The position numbers were made by a program, and so were the translations under genes. From Streptomyces sp. B3I8 (lineage in GTDB: Bacteria; Actinomycetota; Actinomycetes; Streptomycetales; Streptomycetaceae), in NCBI RefSeq assembly GCF_030816915.1, contig NZ_JAUSYN010000002.1, positions 3,361,501 to 3,425,500 of the forward strand: a stretch of 64,000 bases of DNA. Direction: 5' to 3'. Below are positions 43,435 through 52,451 of this stretch, one piece after another (the first letter of the stretch is position 1; the number at the start of each line of letters is the position of its first letter). Under the pieces are notes generated by a model, which was not told where the DNA came from, did no database searches, and saw nothing but the letters and a program-made list of their open reading frames with translations.

Positions 43435-44700
43435 ATGGGAGCCGGCGGCGGACTGCTGTGGGGGGCCTACGGGATCAGCGCGTTGGGGACCTGGCTGGCG
43501 TTCGACGCCTTTCCCCTCATCGCCGTCCTCGTGCTGCACTCCGGACCCGTCGCCGTCTCCGCCCTCGCCGCCGCCGGGCTGGCGGTGGGGGCCGTGGCGG
43601 CCGTACCGCTCGGGCCCTGGCTGGAGTTCCGGCGCAAGCGGCCCGTCATGGTCGCCACGGACCTCGTCCGCTGCGCCGCCCTGCTGACGATTCCCGTCGC
43701 CTACCTCCTCGACGCGCTCACCTTCGTCCATCTCCTGACCGTGTCGGTCGTCGTCGCGGTGGCCGACATCGCCTTCCGGGCGGCGAGCGGCGCTTTCATC
43801 AAGAGCCTCCTGCCGCCCGAGGAACTGCTCCTCGTCAACGCCCGGTTCGAGTCGACGAACTGGACCGCCATCATGCTCGGCCCGCCGCTCGGCGGAGCGA
43901 TGGTCGGGCTGTTCGGACCGGTGGCCACCGTCCTGGCCGACGCGGCCAGCTATCTCCTCTCCGCCGCCGGCCTTCGTGCGATCACCGTCCACGAGCCGCA
44001 CCCGGCCCGCCACGAGGACACCGAGACCCTCGAGGACAGCGAAGACACCAAGGGTGCCCACGCCCCGTCCCGCTCCCGGGTCCGCGAGTTGTTCGACGGC
44101 TGGCGGTTCATCCTCGGCGACCCGGCGCTGCGCCCGCTGTTCGGCAACACCGTCCTCTACAACGGCCTGCTCATGGCCGTCTCCCCGCTGCTCGCCGTGC
44201 TGATGCTGGGCCCCCTCGGCTTCGCCCCCTGGCAGTACGGCCTCGCCTTCGCGCTGCCCTCCGTGAGCGGTCTGGTCGGCTCCCGGCTGGCCCGCGGGCT
44301 GGTCGCCCGGTTCGGGCAGCACCGGGTCCTGTTCACCACGGGCGTCCTGCGCGCCTGCTGGCCGCTGGGGCTGGCCTTCGTCCGGCCCGGCGTCCCCGGT
44401 CTCGTCCTGGTCGTCCTCGTCGAGTGCGGGGTGATCGCCAGCTGCGGCGTGTTCAACCCGGTGTTCGCCACCTACCGGCTGGAGCGGACCCCGGCCGACC
44501 GGGTCGTCCGCACGCTGTCCGCGTGGTCCGTCTCCACCAAACTCGGCACCGCGGCGCTGACGGCCCTGTCGGGCCTGCTGGCCGGTCTCACCGGCCCGCG
44601 CACGGCGATCGGCGCGGCGGGCCTGCTCCTGCTGGCGACCCCGCTGCTGCTCCCCCGCCGCGCACCGCGCCCGCAGGCCCTCGCGGAGTCACGCCCCTGA
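43435..44700 (+). CDS. Major facilitator superfamily transporter
   Basis: 421 aa, about 12 membrane helices. Typical MFS features: EFRRKRPVMVATDLVRCAAL near residue 64 (loop 2-3), PLGGAMVGLFGPVATVLADA near 150, a charged central loop near 185-220 (ETLEDSEDTKGAHA), and LVGSRLARGLVARFGQHRVL near 280. Resembles enterobactin-exporter-like drug efflux proteins. ATG start at 43435 with a weak ribosome site GGGGGCGG. Divergent from the copper gene; no adjacent regulator. Confidence 0.85.
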   Translation: MGAGGGLLWGAYGISALGTWLAFDAFPLIAVLVLHSGPVAVSALAAAGLAVGAVAAVPLGPWLEFRRKRPVMVATDLVRCAALLTIPVAYLLDALTFVHLLTVSVVVAVADIAFRAASGAFIKSLLPPEELLLVNARFESTNWTAIMLGPPLGGAMVGLFGPVATVLADAASYLLSAAGLRAITVHEPHPARHEDTETLEDSEDTKGAHAPSRSRVRELFDGWRFILGDPALRPLFGNTVLYNGLLMAVSPLLAVLMLGPLGFAPWQYGLAFALPSVSGLVGSRLARGLVARFGQHRVLFTTGVLRACWPLGLAFVRPGVPGLVLVVLVECGVIASCGVFNPVFATYRLERTPADRVVRTLSAWSVSTKLGTAALTALSGLLAGLTGPRTAIGAAGLLLLATPLLLPRRAPRPQALAESRP

Positions 44701-44764
44701 CGACCCTGTCGCCCGTGGACGCGGCGCGGAGTTCACCGCCCGCTGCCGTGGGGAGCCGGGCGGA

Positions 44765-45427
44765 TCACCGTGCCGTGCCGGCCGTGGGCCCCTCCCCGGC
44801 CGGCGCCCGCAGGAAGCCCAGCCTCGCCCGTTTCTCCGGAAGGTGCACGTCCGGGAGTTCGATCTCCGGGAGCGTCACCGGGGGCCCGAGGACGAAGCCC
44901 TCGGCCGTGAACCGCGCGAGCGCCCGCGCGTTGCGCTCGTCGGGGTCCACGACGATCCGCGTGCGGCCCAGCACGGTGAACGCGTACGTCGTGAACACCG
45001 ACAGCAGCGCCCCCGACCAGCCCGGCCGGACCGGCCGCCCGCCGCCCGATGTCGGTGCGGCTGTCGCCCCCGGCGGGGCGAGCAGAACATGAATGCCCAG
45101 GTCGCCCGGCTCGACGGCGTAGCACTCGCTCACCCGGTCCGCCTCCGGCTCGTACGTCTGCAGCAGTCCCACCGGCTCGCCGTCCTTCACGGCGAGGAAC
45201 GCGTGGTGGGTGTCGAGGGTGCCCAGGTGGGCGTAGACCTCCCCGACCTGCTCCTCGGTGAGCCCGTTCATCCCCCAGAACACGGCGCGCTCCTCACGCA
45301 CCCAGCCGTGCACCGTCCCGGCGTCGGCGGCGGGGTCCAGGCGCAGCAGGCGGACGGTGCCGAAGCCGTCGATCCGCTGCTCGTGCACGGCGGCGCGGCC
45401 GGCGTCGTACGGCCTCTCAGTGGTCAT
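44765..45427 (-). CDS. GNAT acetyltransferase of the siderophore (AlcB/IucB) type
   Basis: 220 aa. The sequence follows AlcB/IucB-like acyltransferases that acylate hydroxylated diamines in hydroxamate siderophores: REERAVFWGMNGLTEEQVGE near residue 44, DTHHAFLAVKDGEPVGLLQT near 72 (the His), DLGIHVLLAPPG near 109, and RIVVDPDERNARALARFTAE near 158, the acetyl-CoA-binding part. Overlaps the penicillin-acylase gene by 11 bp, so both lie under the iron box upstream of that gene. No hydroxylase or NIS synthetase is nearby, so its substrate is uncertain. Confidence 0.8.
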   Translation of the reverse strand: MTTERPYDAGRAAVHEQRIDGFGTVRLLRLDPAADAGTVHGWVREERAVFWGMNGLTEEQVGEVYAHLGTLDTHHAFLAVKDGEPVGLLQTYEPEADRVSECYAVEPGDLGIHVLLAPPGATAAPTSGGGRPVRPGWSGALLSVFTTYAFTVLGRTRIVVDPDERNARALARFTAEGFVLGPPVTLPEIELPDVHLPEKRARLGFLRAPAGEGPTAGTAR

Positions 45428-47585
45428 GGTCCACGTCCTCCTCGGTCAGCAGGTTCCAGTCGGTGACGACGGGGGCGAGACCACCCGTGAGCCACAGGGG
45501 CAACTGGTCACGGTGGTGCGGGTCTCCGGGCACGCCGGACGCGCCGAACGGCACCACCCAGCCGCTGTCCTCGCGCCGGGCGAGGTCCCAGACGTACCGG
45601 GCGGCGGACGCGCGCGCGGACAGGTCCGTCAGGCCGGGTACGGAGGAGGTGCTCAGCACGCAGTCGTGGTCGCCGGACAGGCCGGGCTCCTCCCACGCGT
45701 CGCCCGACGCCGGCGGGGGCAGTGCCCGCCACGGGGCCAGCCGGTGGGTGTCGCCCCAGGTCAGGCCCTCCGACGGCGCGGCCGCGGTCTCCTCCAGGGC
45801 CGCACGGACCAGTGCGGGGCGGTCGATGCCGTACAGGTCGGGCACGGTGAGGAGGTGTTCGAGGGCGAGGCCGACGCGCGGTACGAGGGCGAGCCAGGGA
45901 CGGAAGATCTCCGGGTACGCGGGCGGGTCGGCGAGCACGGCCAGGGCGGGCTCGGCCACGAGCCGCCGGACGAGCGCGCCGCGCACCGCCGCGTAGGCCG
46001 CGGCGTCGGCGCTGTCCGCCGCCATCCGCCGGTCCCAGCGCAGCAGCCGCTCGCGCAGGGCGGCGGGCGCGGGGGCGAGGCCGTCGAGCGCGGCCAGGTG
46101 GTCGAGCAGGGGCGCGGCGGAGGCGAGGTGGGTGTCGGTGTGGATCTCCGGCATGTCGGCGGCCCGCCACCGCGGGCGCCCGCCGAGCAGCGCGCGGATG
46201 CGGTCGGCACGGTGCGGCGGGGCGAATTCGGTGCCGAGCGGGGCGGACGGGCCGCGCTGGTTCGCCATCACGGCCAGGCCCTCGTCGAAACCCCCGTACG
46301 GCGTCCCGTGCCGGCCGGTCCACTCGTGGCCGGGTTCCCAGGCGGGAACGGGCCGTACCCGGTTGGCGGCGGCGCGCACGGGGACGCGTCCGGCGACCCG
46401 GTGCAGCGTCCCGCCCTCGGTGTCGGCGGCCAGTACGACGTTGACGGGCTCCGCCCACCGGTCGAACGCCCGGTCGACGTCCGCGACCCGGCGGGCCCGC
46501 AGCAGCGGCAGCAGCGCGCCGAAGCCGAGGTCCCCGGTGACGCGGGGAGGGTAGCGGAGGGACATGGGGGCGGACGGGTCCGCGCCGGACCCCGGCGTCG
46601 GCGCGGGGGTGGTTCCGGCCGGCGGCGGTGAGCCGATCACCACCGGTCCCCGCGCCGTCTCGATCACCTCCACCTCCACCTGCGCCTGCGCCTTTACCTC
46701 CCTCTCCACCTCGTCGGATCCGCCCTCGCCGCCCGACACCTCGATCGTCTCCGTGTGCGTCGGGACCGGCCGCCAGGTGCCGTCCGGGTCGAGCGCCTCC
46801 ACCCCGTCCGGCGTGCGCCGCAGCCGCTCCCGGTACAGGTCCTGGCAGTCGGCCATGGCGTTGGTGATGGCCCAGGCGACCGTGCCGGTGTGGGCGAAGT
46901 GCGCGATGCCCGGGACGCCGGGGACGGCGAGCCCGACGACGTCGAACTCCGGGCAGGCCAGCCGTATCTGCTGGTAGACCCCGGGTTCCTCGATGAACCG
47001 GTGCGGATCGCCCGCGAGGACGGCCTGCCCGGTGACGGAACGGTCCCCGGTGACGAGCCAGCCGTTGCTCCCCGCGGTGCCGGGGCCGTCGGCCGCGAAC
47101 AGTCCGACCGCCTCCGGGCCGAGGTGCCGTGTCACCTCCTCCCGCCACAGCTTGGCCGGGAAACCGGCGAACAGGATGTGCGTGCCGAGCCAGACCCCGA
47201 GCGGGGTCCAGGGCCGCCAGCGACCGGGGCCGAGCCCGGTCCGGGCGAACTCCGGGGCGCGGCGCGCGCCGGCGGCGAGCCCTTCGTTGACGCCGTCGAC
47301 GTACGCCCGTACCCAGGTGGCGGTCTCCGGATCCCGTTCCTCCAGGACGGCGTAGCAGCGCCTCGCGGTGTCGTCGAGGCGGGCCCGGCGCGCGAAGCGG
47401 TCCCAGGGCAGGGCCTCGGTGCCGAGGAAGGCGGCGGTGGTGCCCCGGACACGGTGGCGCTCCACCTCGAGCTGCCAGGCGCGGTCCAGGGCGGTGACCC
47501 GGCCCTGTGCACGGGCGAGCGCGAGGACGTCGCCGGCGCGCAGGTGCGGGACGCCCCGGGCGTCGCGGTAGAGGTCGAAGGTCAT
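45417..47585 (-). CDS. Penicillin acylase family (Ntn-hydrolase) protein under iron control
   Basis: 722 aa. Penicillin-acylase proteins split into alpha and beta chains at a catalytic N-terminal Ser. Here GVPHLRAGDVLALARAQGRV opens the alpha chain, and GTAGSNGWLVTGDRSVTGQA near residue 168 holds the Ser-Asn-x-Trp beta start; later PHRFIEEPGVYQQIRLACPE and VPGIAHFAHTGTVAWAITNA are standard. No obvious signal peptide, unlike most secreted acylases. It starts 17 bp after a DmdR/IdeR-type iron box and is coupled to a siderophore-type acetyltransferase. Substrate unknown; siderophore deacylation is my guess. Confidence 0.85.
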   Translation of the reverse strand: MTFDLYRDARGVPHLRAGDVLALARAQGRVTALDRAWQLEVERHRVRGTTAAFLGTEALPWDRFARRARLDDTARRCYAVLEERDPETATWVRAYVDGVNEGLAAGARRAPEFARTGLGPGRWRPWTPLGVWLGTHILFAGFPAKLWREEVTRHLGPEAVGLFAADGPGTAGSNGWLVTGDRSVTGQAVLAGDPHRFIEEPGVYQQIRLACPEFDVVGLAVPGVPGIAHFAHTGTVAWAITNAMADCQDLYRERLRRTPDGVEALDPDGTWRPVPTHTETIEVSGGEGGSDEVEREVKAQAQVEVEVIETARGPVVIGSPPPAGTTPAPTPGSGADPSAPMSLRYPPRVTGDLGFGALLPLLRARRVADVDRAFDRWAEPVNVVLAADTEGGTLHRVAGRVPVRAAANRVRPVPAWEPGHEWTGRHGTPYGGFDEGLAVMANQRGPSAPLGTEFAPPHRADRIRALLGGRPRWRAADMPEIHTDTHLASAAPLLDHLAALDGLAPAPAALRERLLRWDRRMAADSADAAAYAAVRGALVRRLVAEPALAVLADPPAYPEIFRPWLALVPRVGLALEHLLTVPDLYGIDRPALVRAALEETAAAPSEGLTWGDTHRLAPWRALPPPASGDAWEEPGLSGDHDCVLSTSSVPGLTDLSARASAARYVWDLARREDSGWVVPFGASGVPGDPHHRDQLPLWLTGGLAPVVTDWNLLTEEDVDHDH

Positions 47586-47601
47586 GCGGCACCACGCCTT
47601 A

Positions 47602-47620
47602 CGAAGTTAGGCTCACCTAA
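47602..47620. promoter_or_regulatory. Iron box (DmdR/IdeR operator)
   Basis: CGAAGTTAGGCTCACCTAA; the core TTAGGCTCACCTAA (47607-47620) equals the end of the actinobacterial iron-box consensus TTAGGTTAGGCTCACCTAA. It lies between the acylase start (47585, leftward) and the DNA glycosylase (47674, rightward). Confidence 0.85.
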
Positions 47621-47673
47621 GTAACAGTGCGCCGGAATGGTACGTCACCGCGGGGCGCGGGATCATCGGTCGT

Positions 47674-48312
47674 ATGGACGTCACCCTTCACCTCGCCCAG
47701 CAGCCGGACGCCGACGCCTTGCTGGGCCGCAGTCCGCTGGCGGCGCTGATCGGCATGCTGCTGGACCAGCAGGTGCCGATGGAGTGGGCCTTCGCGGGGC
47801 CGTACACCATCGCCCGGCGCATGGACGCCGACGATCTCGACGCGCACGACATCGCGGCCTACGAGCCCGAGGCGTTCGCGGCGCTGCTGTCCCACAAGCC
47901 CGCCGTGCACCGGTACCCGGGGGCGATGGCGAAGCGGATCCAGCAGCTGTGCGCGTTCCTCGTGGAGCGGTACGACGGGGACGCCGAGGCGGTGTGGTCC
48001 GGCGTCACGGACGGCGCGGAGCTGCTGGCGCGGCTGAAGGAGCTGCCGGGGTTCGGGGCGCAGAAGGCGCAGATCTTCCTGGCGTTGCTGGGTAAGCGGG
48101 TCGGGGTGCGGCCGGAGGGCTGGCGGGAGGCGGCGGGGGCGTACGGGGAGCCGGACGCGTTCCGGTCGGTCGCGGACATCACGGGGCCGGAGTCCCTGGT
48201 GCGGGTACGGGCGCACAAGCAGGAGATGAAGGCGGCGGCGAAGGCAACCAGAACGGCCAAGACGGTCAGGGCGGCGAAGGCCCCACGGACCAGGGCGTCC
48301 GGGGACGCCTGA
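47674..48312 (+). CDS. HhH-GPD superfamily base-excision DNA glycosylase
   Basis: 212 aa. PLAALIGMLLDQQVPMEWAF near residue 20 is the N-terminal helical core; LKELPGFGAQKAQIFLALLG near 115 is the helix-hairpin-helix with the GVRPEGW segment after it. The Asp of the GPD motif is not obvious. The Lys/Ala/Thr-rich tail (KAAAKATRTAKTV) is a likely DNA-contacting extension. ATG at 47674. It faces the iron box, but its function gives no reason to think it is iron-regulated. Confidence 0.85.
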   Translation: MDVTLHLAQQPDADALLGRSPLAALIGMLLDQQVPMEWAFAGPYTIARRMDADDLDAHDIAAYEPEAFAALLSHKPAVHRYPGAMAKRIQQLCAFLVERYDGDAEAVWSGVTDGAELLARLKELPGFGAQKAQIFLALLGKRVGVRPEGWREAAGAYGEPDAFRSVADITGPESLVRVRAHKQEMKAAAKATRTAKTVRAAKAPRTRASGDA

Positions 48313-48557
48313 ACGTTCCGGCGACCGTCGGCGCGCCCCCACTGCTCCCCACACCCGCCCTCCGCACCGCTTCCCGCGCTCCTCGCACGGTGCCGCCGCA
48401 GCCGCACAGGGGCGCGGACCGGCGCCCGTTCGGGATGCCGCTGTCGCTCGCACCCTGCGACCGGTCACCTCTTTGCCCGGTTCTGCACCGGGTTTTCCGG
48501 TGGTGCACTCGGGCGCCATGGCTGCGCCCGGAACGCCGGGACCGGTAGGCTTTCCGT

Positions 48558-48854
48558 GTGATCTTCAAGCGCATCGGAAACGGCCGGCCGTACCCCGACC
48601 ACGGCCGGGAAAGCACCCGGCAGTGGGCGGACGTCGCACCGCGCCCGGTCCGCCTCGATCAGCTGGTGACGACCAAACAGCAGCTCGATCTGGAAACACT
48701 GCTCGCCGAGGACTCCACGTTCTACGGCGACCTCTTCGCGCACGTCGTGAAGTGGCAGGGCGACCTGTACCTCGAGGACGGACTGCACCGCGCGGTGCGT
48801 GCCGCGTTGCAGCAGCGACAGGTGCTCCACGCGAGAGTGCTCGAACTCGACTGA
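48558..48854 (+). CDS. Conserved hypothetical protein (often labelled VapB-like antitoxin)
   Basis: 98 aa from a GTG at 48558 (MIFKRIGNGRPYPDHGREST). Central TKQQLDLETLLAEDSTFYGD and VKWQGDLYLEDGLHRAVRAA. This short protein is conserved in Streptomyces and, as I recall, is automatically labelled a VapB-family antitoxin, but no PIN-domain toxin gene lies beside it and the ParB-like segment YLEDGLHRAVRAAL could mean other roles. I treat function as unknown. Confidence 0.7.
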   Translation: MIFKRIGNGRPYPDHGRESTRQWADVAPRPVRLDQLVTTKQQLDLETLLAEDSTFYGDLFAHVVKWQGDLYLEDGLHRAVRAALQQRQVLHARVLELD

Positions 48855-48967
48855 ATCGGGCGGCACCGGACGCCGTCGGACGTCCCGTTGCCCCTTTCGG
48901 GTCGCACTCGGCCTGATCGAATGATCATCTGGTAGGCACGGCCGCTTCGGCGCACTACGCTGCGCTC

Positions 48968-49630
48968 ATGAGCATGCTGACTCCTCCCGGCATGGGCGGC
49001 CAGTACCGGATCACGGGTGACAAGTACCCGCGGATGCGCCCTCCGCGGAGGCGCCGCAGGCTGGTGGTCGGGGCCGTCGCCTCGATCGCCGCGCTCGGGC
49101 TGATCGGCTGGGGAACTCTGCAACTCATCGACGTCTTCACCGGCGGCGACAAGGCCTCCGCGTCCGTCGGCACCAAGGCCGCCGCCTGCCGGGCCCGGAC
49201 GAGCCCCTCGCCCGGCATCCGCGCGGCCGCGCTGCCCGTGCCCGGGCGGATCACCGTCAACGTCCTGAACGCCACCACGCACGGCGGGCTGGCCAAGGAC
49301 ACCGCGGACGAGCTCAAGAAGCGCGGCTTCAAGGTCGGAACCGTCGGCAACGCGACGAAGGAGTACGACAAGAAGGTCAAGGGCGTCGCCGTGGTCCTCG
49401 GCCCGGCCGCGGCCAAGGACACCTCGCTGCCGGTGCTGGCGACCCAGCTCACCGGCGCGGAGCAGCGCACCGAGGCCGGCCGCAAGGGCGACGACGTCGA
49501 CCTCGTCCTCGGGGACGACTTCAAGAAGCTGAACAGCGCCCAGGCCGCCGACAAGGCGCTGACCGCGCTCCGCCACCCCGCCGCGACGACGGCGGGCAAG
49601 AGCGGATCCGGCGACCGCACCCACTGCTGA
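48968..49630 (+). CDS. LytR C-terminal domain membrane protein
   Basis: 220 aa. Cytosolic basic start (RPPRRRRRLVV), one membrane helix (VGAVASIAALGLIGWGTLQL near residues 37-56), then an outer LytR_C domain: RITVNVLNATTHGGLAKDTA, DELKKRGFKVGTVGNA, and VAVVLGPAAAKDTSLPVL. Such domains occur at the end of cell-wall LytR-CpsA-Psr ligases or alone, as here. ATG at 48968. Conserved neighbour of the upp region. Confidence 0.88.
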   Translation: MSMLTPPGMGGQYRITGDKYPRMRPPRRRRRLVVGAVASIAALGLIGWGTLQLIDVFTGGDKASASVGTKAAACRARTSPSPGIRAAALPVPGRITVNVLNATTHGGLAKDTADELKKRGFKVGTVGNATKEYDKKVKGVAVVLGPAAAKDTSLPVLATQLTGAEQRTEAGRKGDDVDLVLGDDFKKLNSAQAADKALTALRHPAATTAGKSGSGDRTHC

Positions 49631-49756
49631 CCCGCATCCACTGCTGACCCGCTAGCCACTGCGGACCGCACCGGGCCCGCCCGCGAACCGAGCCTGACCG
49701 CACCGGGCCCGCCCACGCCGGATCTCCCACGCCGGGCCGCCCGCACCGGGCAGTGG

Positions 49757-50392
49757 CTACTCCGCCGCTCCGTACAGCCGGTCCCCCGCGTCGCCCAGGC
49801 CCGGGATGATGTAGCCGTGCTCGTTGAGGTGGTCGTCGACCGCCGCGGTCACCACCGTGACCGGCGTGCCCGCCAGTTCGCGCTCCATGACCTCCACGCC
49901 CTCCGGCGCGGCCAGCAGCACCACGGCCGTCACGTCGTCCGCGCCGCGCCGGATCAGCTCGCGGATCGCCGCGACCAGCGTGCCGCCGGTGGCGAGCATC
50001 GGGTCCAGGACGTAGACCTGGCGCCCGGAGAGGTCCTCCGGCATCCGCGTGGCGTACGTCGAGGCCTCCAGCGTCTTCTCGTTGCGGATCATGCCCAGGA
50101 AGCCCACCTCGGCGGTCGGCAGCAGCCGCATCATGCCGTCGAGCATGCCGAGCCCCGCCCGCAGGATCGGTACCACCAGCGGCCGCGGGTAGGACAGCTT
50201 GACGCCGGTGGTCGAGGCGACCGGGGTGTGGATGTCGACGGCCTCGGTGCGCACGTCCCGCGTGGCCTCGTAGGCGAGCAGGGTGACCAGCTCGTCGGCG
50301 AGCCGACGGAAGGTCGCGGAGTCGGTGCGGCGGTCGCGCAGCGTGGTGAGCTTGTGGGCGACCAACGGGTGGTCGACGACGTGGAGACGCAT
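49757..50392 (-). CDS. upp: Uracil phosphoribosyltransferase
   Basis: 211 aa. Salvages uracil with PRPP to UMP. Motifs: [20 protein letters not shown] at the start, [15 protein letters not shown] near residue 75, the PRPP loop [17 protein letters not shown] near 127 and the closing [16 protein letters not shown] near 192, where uracil binds. Full length, ATG at 50392. Convergent with the LytR_C gene. Confidence 0.97.
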   Translation of the reverse strand: MRLHVVDHPLVAHKLTTLRDRRTDSATFRRLADELVTLLAYEATRDVRTEAVDIHTPVASTTGVKLSYPRPLVVPILRAGLGMLDGMMRLLPTAEVGFLGMIRNEKTLEASTYATRMPEDLSGRQVYVLDPMLATGGTLVAAIRELIRRGADDVTAVVLLAAPEGVEVMERELAGTPVTVVTAAVDDHLNEHGYIIPGLGDAGDRLYGAAE

Positions 50393-50528
50393 GGCCCCAC
50401 AGTAACCGGGCGCCGCAGGTCCGGCGGCGCCGCGCCCGGCAAGGGACCGCTCCGCGATTCACACCCCCGCTCGCATCAAATCCCCCGTCGGAGGGAAGGT
50501 GGGAGGCACCGACCGGAGTGATGTGACG

Positions 50529-50786
50529 ATGTCCGACCAGCAGTCCCGCAGGGACACAGAGCAGTACGGGGGCACAGGCCCACGGCGAGGGCGAGGGCGA
50601 CAGGCCCCCGCTCCGGAGCCGGACCCGGTGCCCGAGCCGGACGCCGAGGCGGCGCGCCGACGCCGACGGGCCCAGTTCCTGCGCGAGCGCGCGGAGGCCC
50701 GTGCCCTGCGCGAGCGCGTCCAGCCCCGCCGCGCGAAGGTCGCCCGGCTGCGCCGCGCGATGCGCATGCGCACGTTCCGCTGGTAG
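50529..50786 (+). CDS. Small basic hypothetical protein
   Basis: 85 aa from the ATG at 50529 (MSDQQSRRDTEQYGG). Low-complexity Pro/Glu/Asp middle, then an Arg-rich helix (AEAARRRRRAQFLRERAEAR; RLRRAMRMRTFRW). Divergent from upp. Basic tail suggests nucleic acid or membrane-surface binding. Not recognised. Confidence 0.6.
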   Translation: MSDQQSRRDTEQYGGTGPRRGRGRQAPAPEPDPVPEPDAEAARRRRRAQFLRERAEARALRERVQPRRAKVARLRRAMRMRTFRW

Positions 50787-50801
50787 CGCACGCTCCGCCG
50801 G

Positions 50802-50853
50802 CACCCCCGCACCCCCGCACCCCCGCACCCCCGCACCCCCGCACCCCCGCACC
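50802..50853. repeat. 8-bp tandem repeat CACCCCCG, six and a half units
   Basis: Six exact units (50802-50849) plus half a unit, 15 bp past the stop of the small basic gene. Simple-sequence repeat likely to vary in copy number. Confidence 0.95.
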
Positions 50854-51133
50854 GACCAGGCGGTACGGCCTCCGCGGGGCGGCCACCTGCCGAGGCGCCG
50901 TCCTCCGCCGCGTACGATCACGGTCGGCAGCGGCAGGCACCTCGCGGGACGAGTCCGGCCCCCGGACTCCCTCCGCGTGAGAGGGGTGCAACACAGCGAC
51001 GTGAAGACATCCCCTGAACGCCTTGTTTCTGCCACGATTCCGAGTGGGCGGGGGCGGAGCACAGCTCTCCCGTCCGCTACTTGGCCGGGGGGACCCCCCA
51101 ACCGGCACACCTATGACCAGTGGGAGAGTCACG

Positions 51134-51667
51134 GTGTACTTCGCCGCACTGCTCGCGCGCACCGAAGACGGGTGGGAAGCGAGCGACACAGAGCTCGACG
51201 ATGTGGAGACCCTGTCGGATCTGGCCGACCTGGCCCGGGAGGCCACGGCCGACGAGGACACGGTGCTCGTGCTCATCGAGCAGGAGGACGCGTGGTTCGG
51301 CGTCGTACGCGTGGACGGCGAGGAGGATCCTCGTATCTACGTGTCGGACGCCGCCGCGGCCTCTCGCAGCAGTTACGGCGAGATCCTGCTCACCGACGAA
51401 CTGCTCGGCAGGGAACCCGGCGGCGACCCCGCCGACCTGGACCTCGACCTCGACGGCACGGAGGACGGAGAGGCCGACAACGACGGCGACGCCGAGGACG
51501 ACGACACCGGCGCCGAGGCCGTGCCGCACGGCCCCGTCGGCGACGCCGAGGTCCTCGACGACCTCGGCGTGGGGGAGAAGGAACTGCGCTCCCTGGACGC
51601 CGAGGAAGCACTGACCGCGATCGCCGAGGCCCTGGGTGCCTCGGAGGTCCTGGAAACAGTGCGCTAG
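51134..51667 (+). CDS. tRNA adenosine deaminase-associated protein
   Basis: 177 aa. Conserved actinobacterial partner gene always found before tadA. YFAALLARTEDGWEASDTEL at the start, then DEDTVLVLIEQEDAWFGVVR near residue 40 and RIYVSDAAAASRSSYGEILL near 63, followed by an acidic Asp/Glu-rich linker and a helical end (ELRSLDAEEALTAIAEALG). I chose the GTG at 51134 with GGGAGAG 5 bp upstream; an ATG at 51113 is possible. Stops 9 bp before tadA. Biochemical role unknown. Confidence 0.85.
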   Translation: MYFAALLARTEDGWEASDTELDDVETLSDLADLAREATADEDTVLVLIEQEDAWFGVVRVDGEEDPRIYVSDAAAASRSSYGEILLTDELLGREPGGDPADLDLDLDGTEDGEADNDGDAEDDDTGAEAVPHGPVGDAEVLDDLGVGEKELRSLDAEEALTAIAEALGASEVLETVR

Positions 51668-51676
51668 GCCCGCGGG

Positions 51677-52210
51677 GTGACGGCACACCACGCACCACCG
51701 GTCCCCGATCCGGTACGGGACCGGTGGCGGGCCCCCATGCGGCTCGCGCTGCGGGAGGCCGCGCGCGCCGCCGAGGGCGGGGACGTGCCGGTGGGCGCGG
51801 TGGTGCTGTCCGCGGACGGTACCCCGCTGGCCACCGGCCACAACGAGCGGGAGGCGACGGGCGATCCGACCGCGCACGCGGAGGTGCTCGCGCTGCGCCG
51901 GGCGGCCGCAGCGGCCGGCGAGTGGCGGCTGTCCGGGTGCACGCTCGTCGTCACGTTGGAGCCGTGCACGATGTGCGCGGGCGCCCTCCAGCAGTCCCGG
52001 GTGGACCGGGTCGTCTACGGCGCGCGGGACGACAAGGCCGGCGCGGCCGGTTCCCTCTGGGACCTGCTCCGCGACCGGCGACTCAACCACCGTCCCGAGG
52101 TGATCGAGGGGGTCCTCGCGGACGACTGCGCCCGCCTCCTCACCGACTTCTTCCGCACCGGTCCGCCGCACCGCCCGGCCACCGGAAGGGCACCCGAAAC
52201 CGATTTCTGA
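51677..52210 (+). CDS. tadA: tRNA(Arg) adenosine-34 deaminase
   Basis: 177 aa. Converts A34 to inosine in the tRNA-Arg(ACG) wobble position. Zinc site: HAEVLAL near residue 74 (His and catalytic Glu) and PCTMCAGALQQSR near 101 (two Cys). DKAGAAGSLWDLLRDRRLNH near 122 contacts the anticodon loop in the family. GTG start at 51677; a later Met/Val start is possible as the first 15 residues are variable. Coupled to its associated-protein gene. Confidence 0.93.
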   Translation: MTAHHAPPVPDPVRDRWRAPMRLALREAARAAEGGDVPVGAVVLSADGTPLATGHNEREATGDPTAHAEVLALRRAAAAAGEWRLSGCTLVVTLEPCTMCAGALQQSRVDRVVYGARDDKAGAAGSLWDLLRDRRLNHRPEVIEGVLADDCARLLTDFFRTGPPHRPATGRAPETDF

Positions 52211-52241
52211 GCGGGGCCCACCTTGGGGTAGGGTCTCCCTC

Positions 52242-52329
52242 GGTAGCGTGTCCGAGCGGCCGAAGGAGCTCGCCTCGAAAGCGAGTGTGGCGCAAGTCAC
52301 CGAGGGTTCAAATCCCTCCGCTACCGCCA
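52242..52329 (+). tRNA. tRNA-Ser (anticodon CGA)
   Basis: 88 nt with encoded CCA: acceptor GGTAGCG/CGCTACC, anticodon stem CTCGC/GCGAG around CTCGAAA (anticodon CGA), long variable arm, T loop GTTCAAATC. No direct repeat of its 3' end was found in the window, so no element sits here. Confidence 0.96.
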
Positions 52330-52333
52330 CAGA

Positions 52334-52360
52334 GGGGCCCCGTCACGGCGGGGCCCTTTT
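52334..52360 (+). terminator. Terminator after tRNA-Ser(CGA)
   Basis: Stem GGGGCCCCG / CGGGGCCC with a short loop and TTTT tract, five bases after the tRNA CCA. Confidence 0.85.
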
Positions 52361-52451
52361 CGCGTGTGTGTGATCTTCTCCGGTCGGCGAACATGTGCGC
52401 GGGTTACACTCACCGGCGGCATACGGGGTCGGTGGGGCGCGGGAGACGGGG

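Noticed and set aside
48558..48854. Toxin-antitoxin pair
   Set aside because: Although such proteins are labelled VapB-like, there is no toxin-sized gene beside it.
50802..50853. Possible CRISPR or regulatory iterons
   Set aside because: Simple 8-bp sequence without spacers; best read as slippage repeat.
52242..52360. tRNA-Ser(CGA) as another element insertion site
   Set aside because: No direct repeat of its 3' end was found downstream, and the next genes are core sigma factors.
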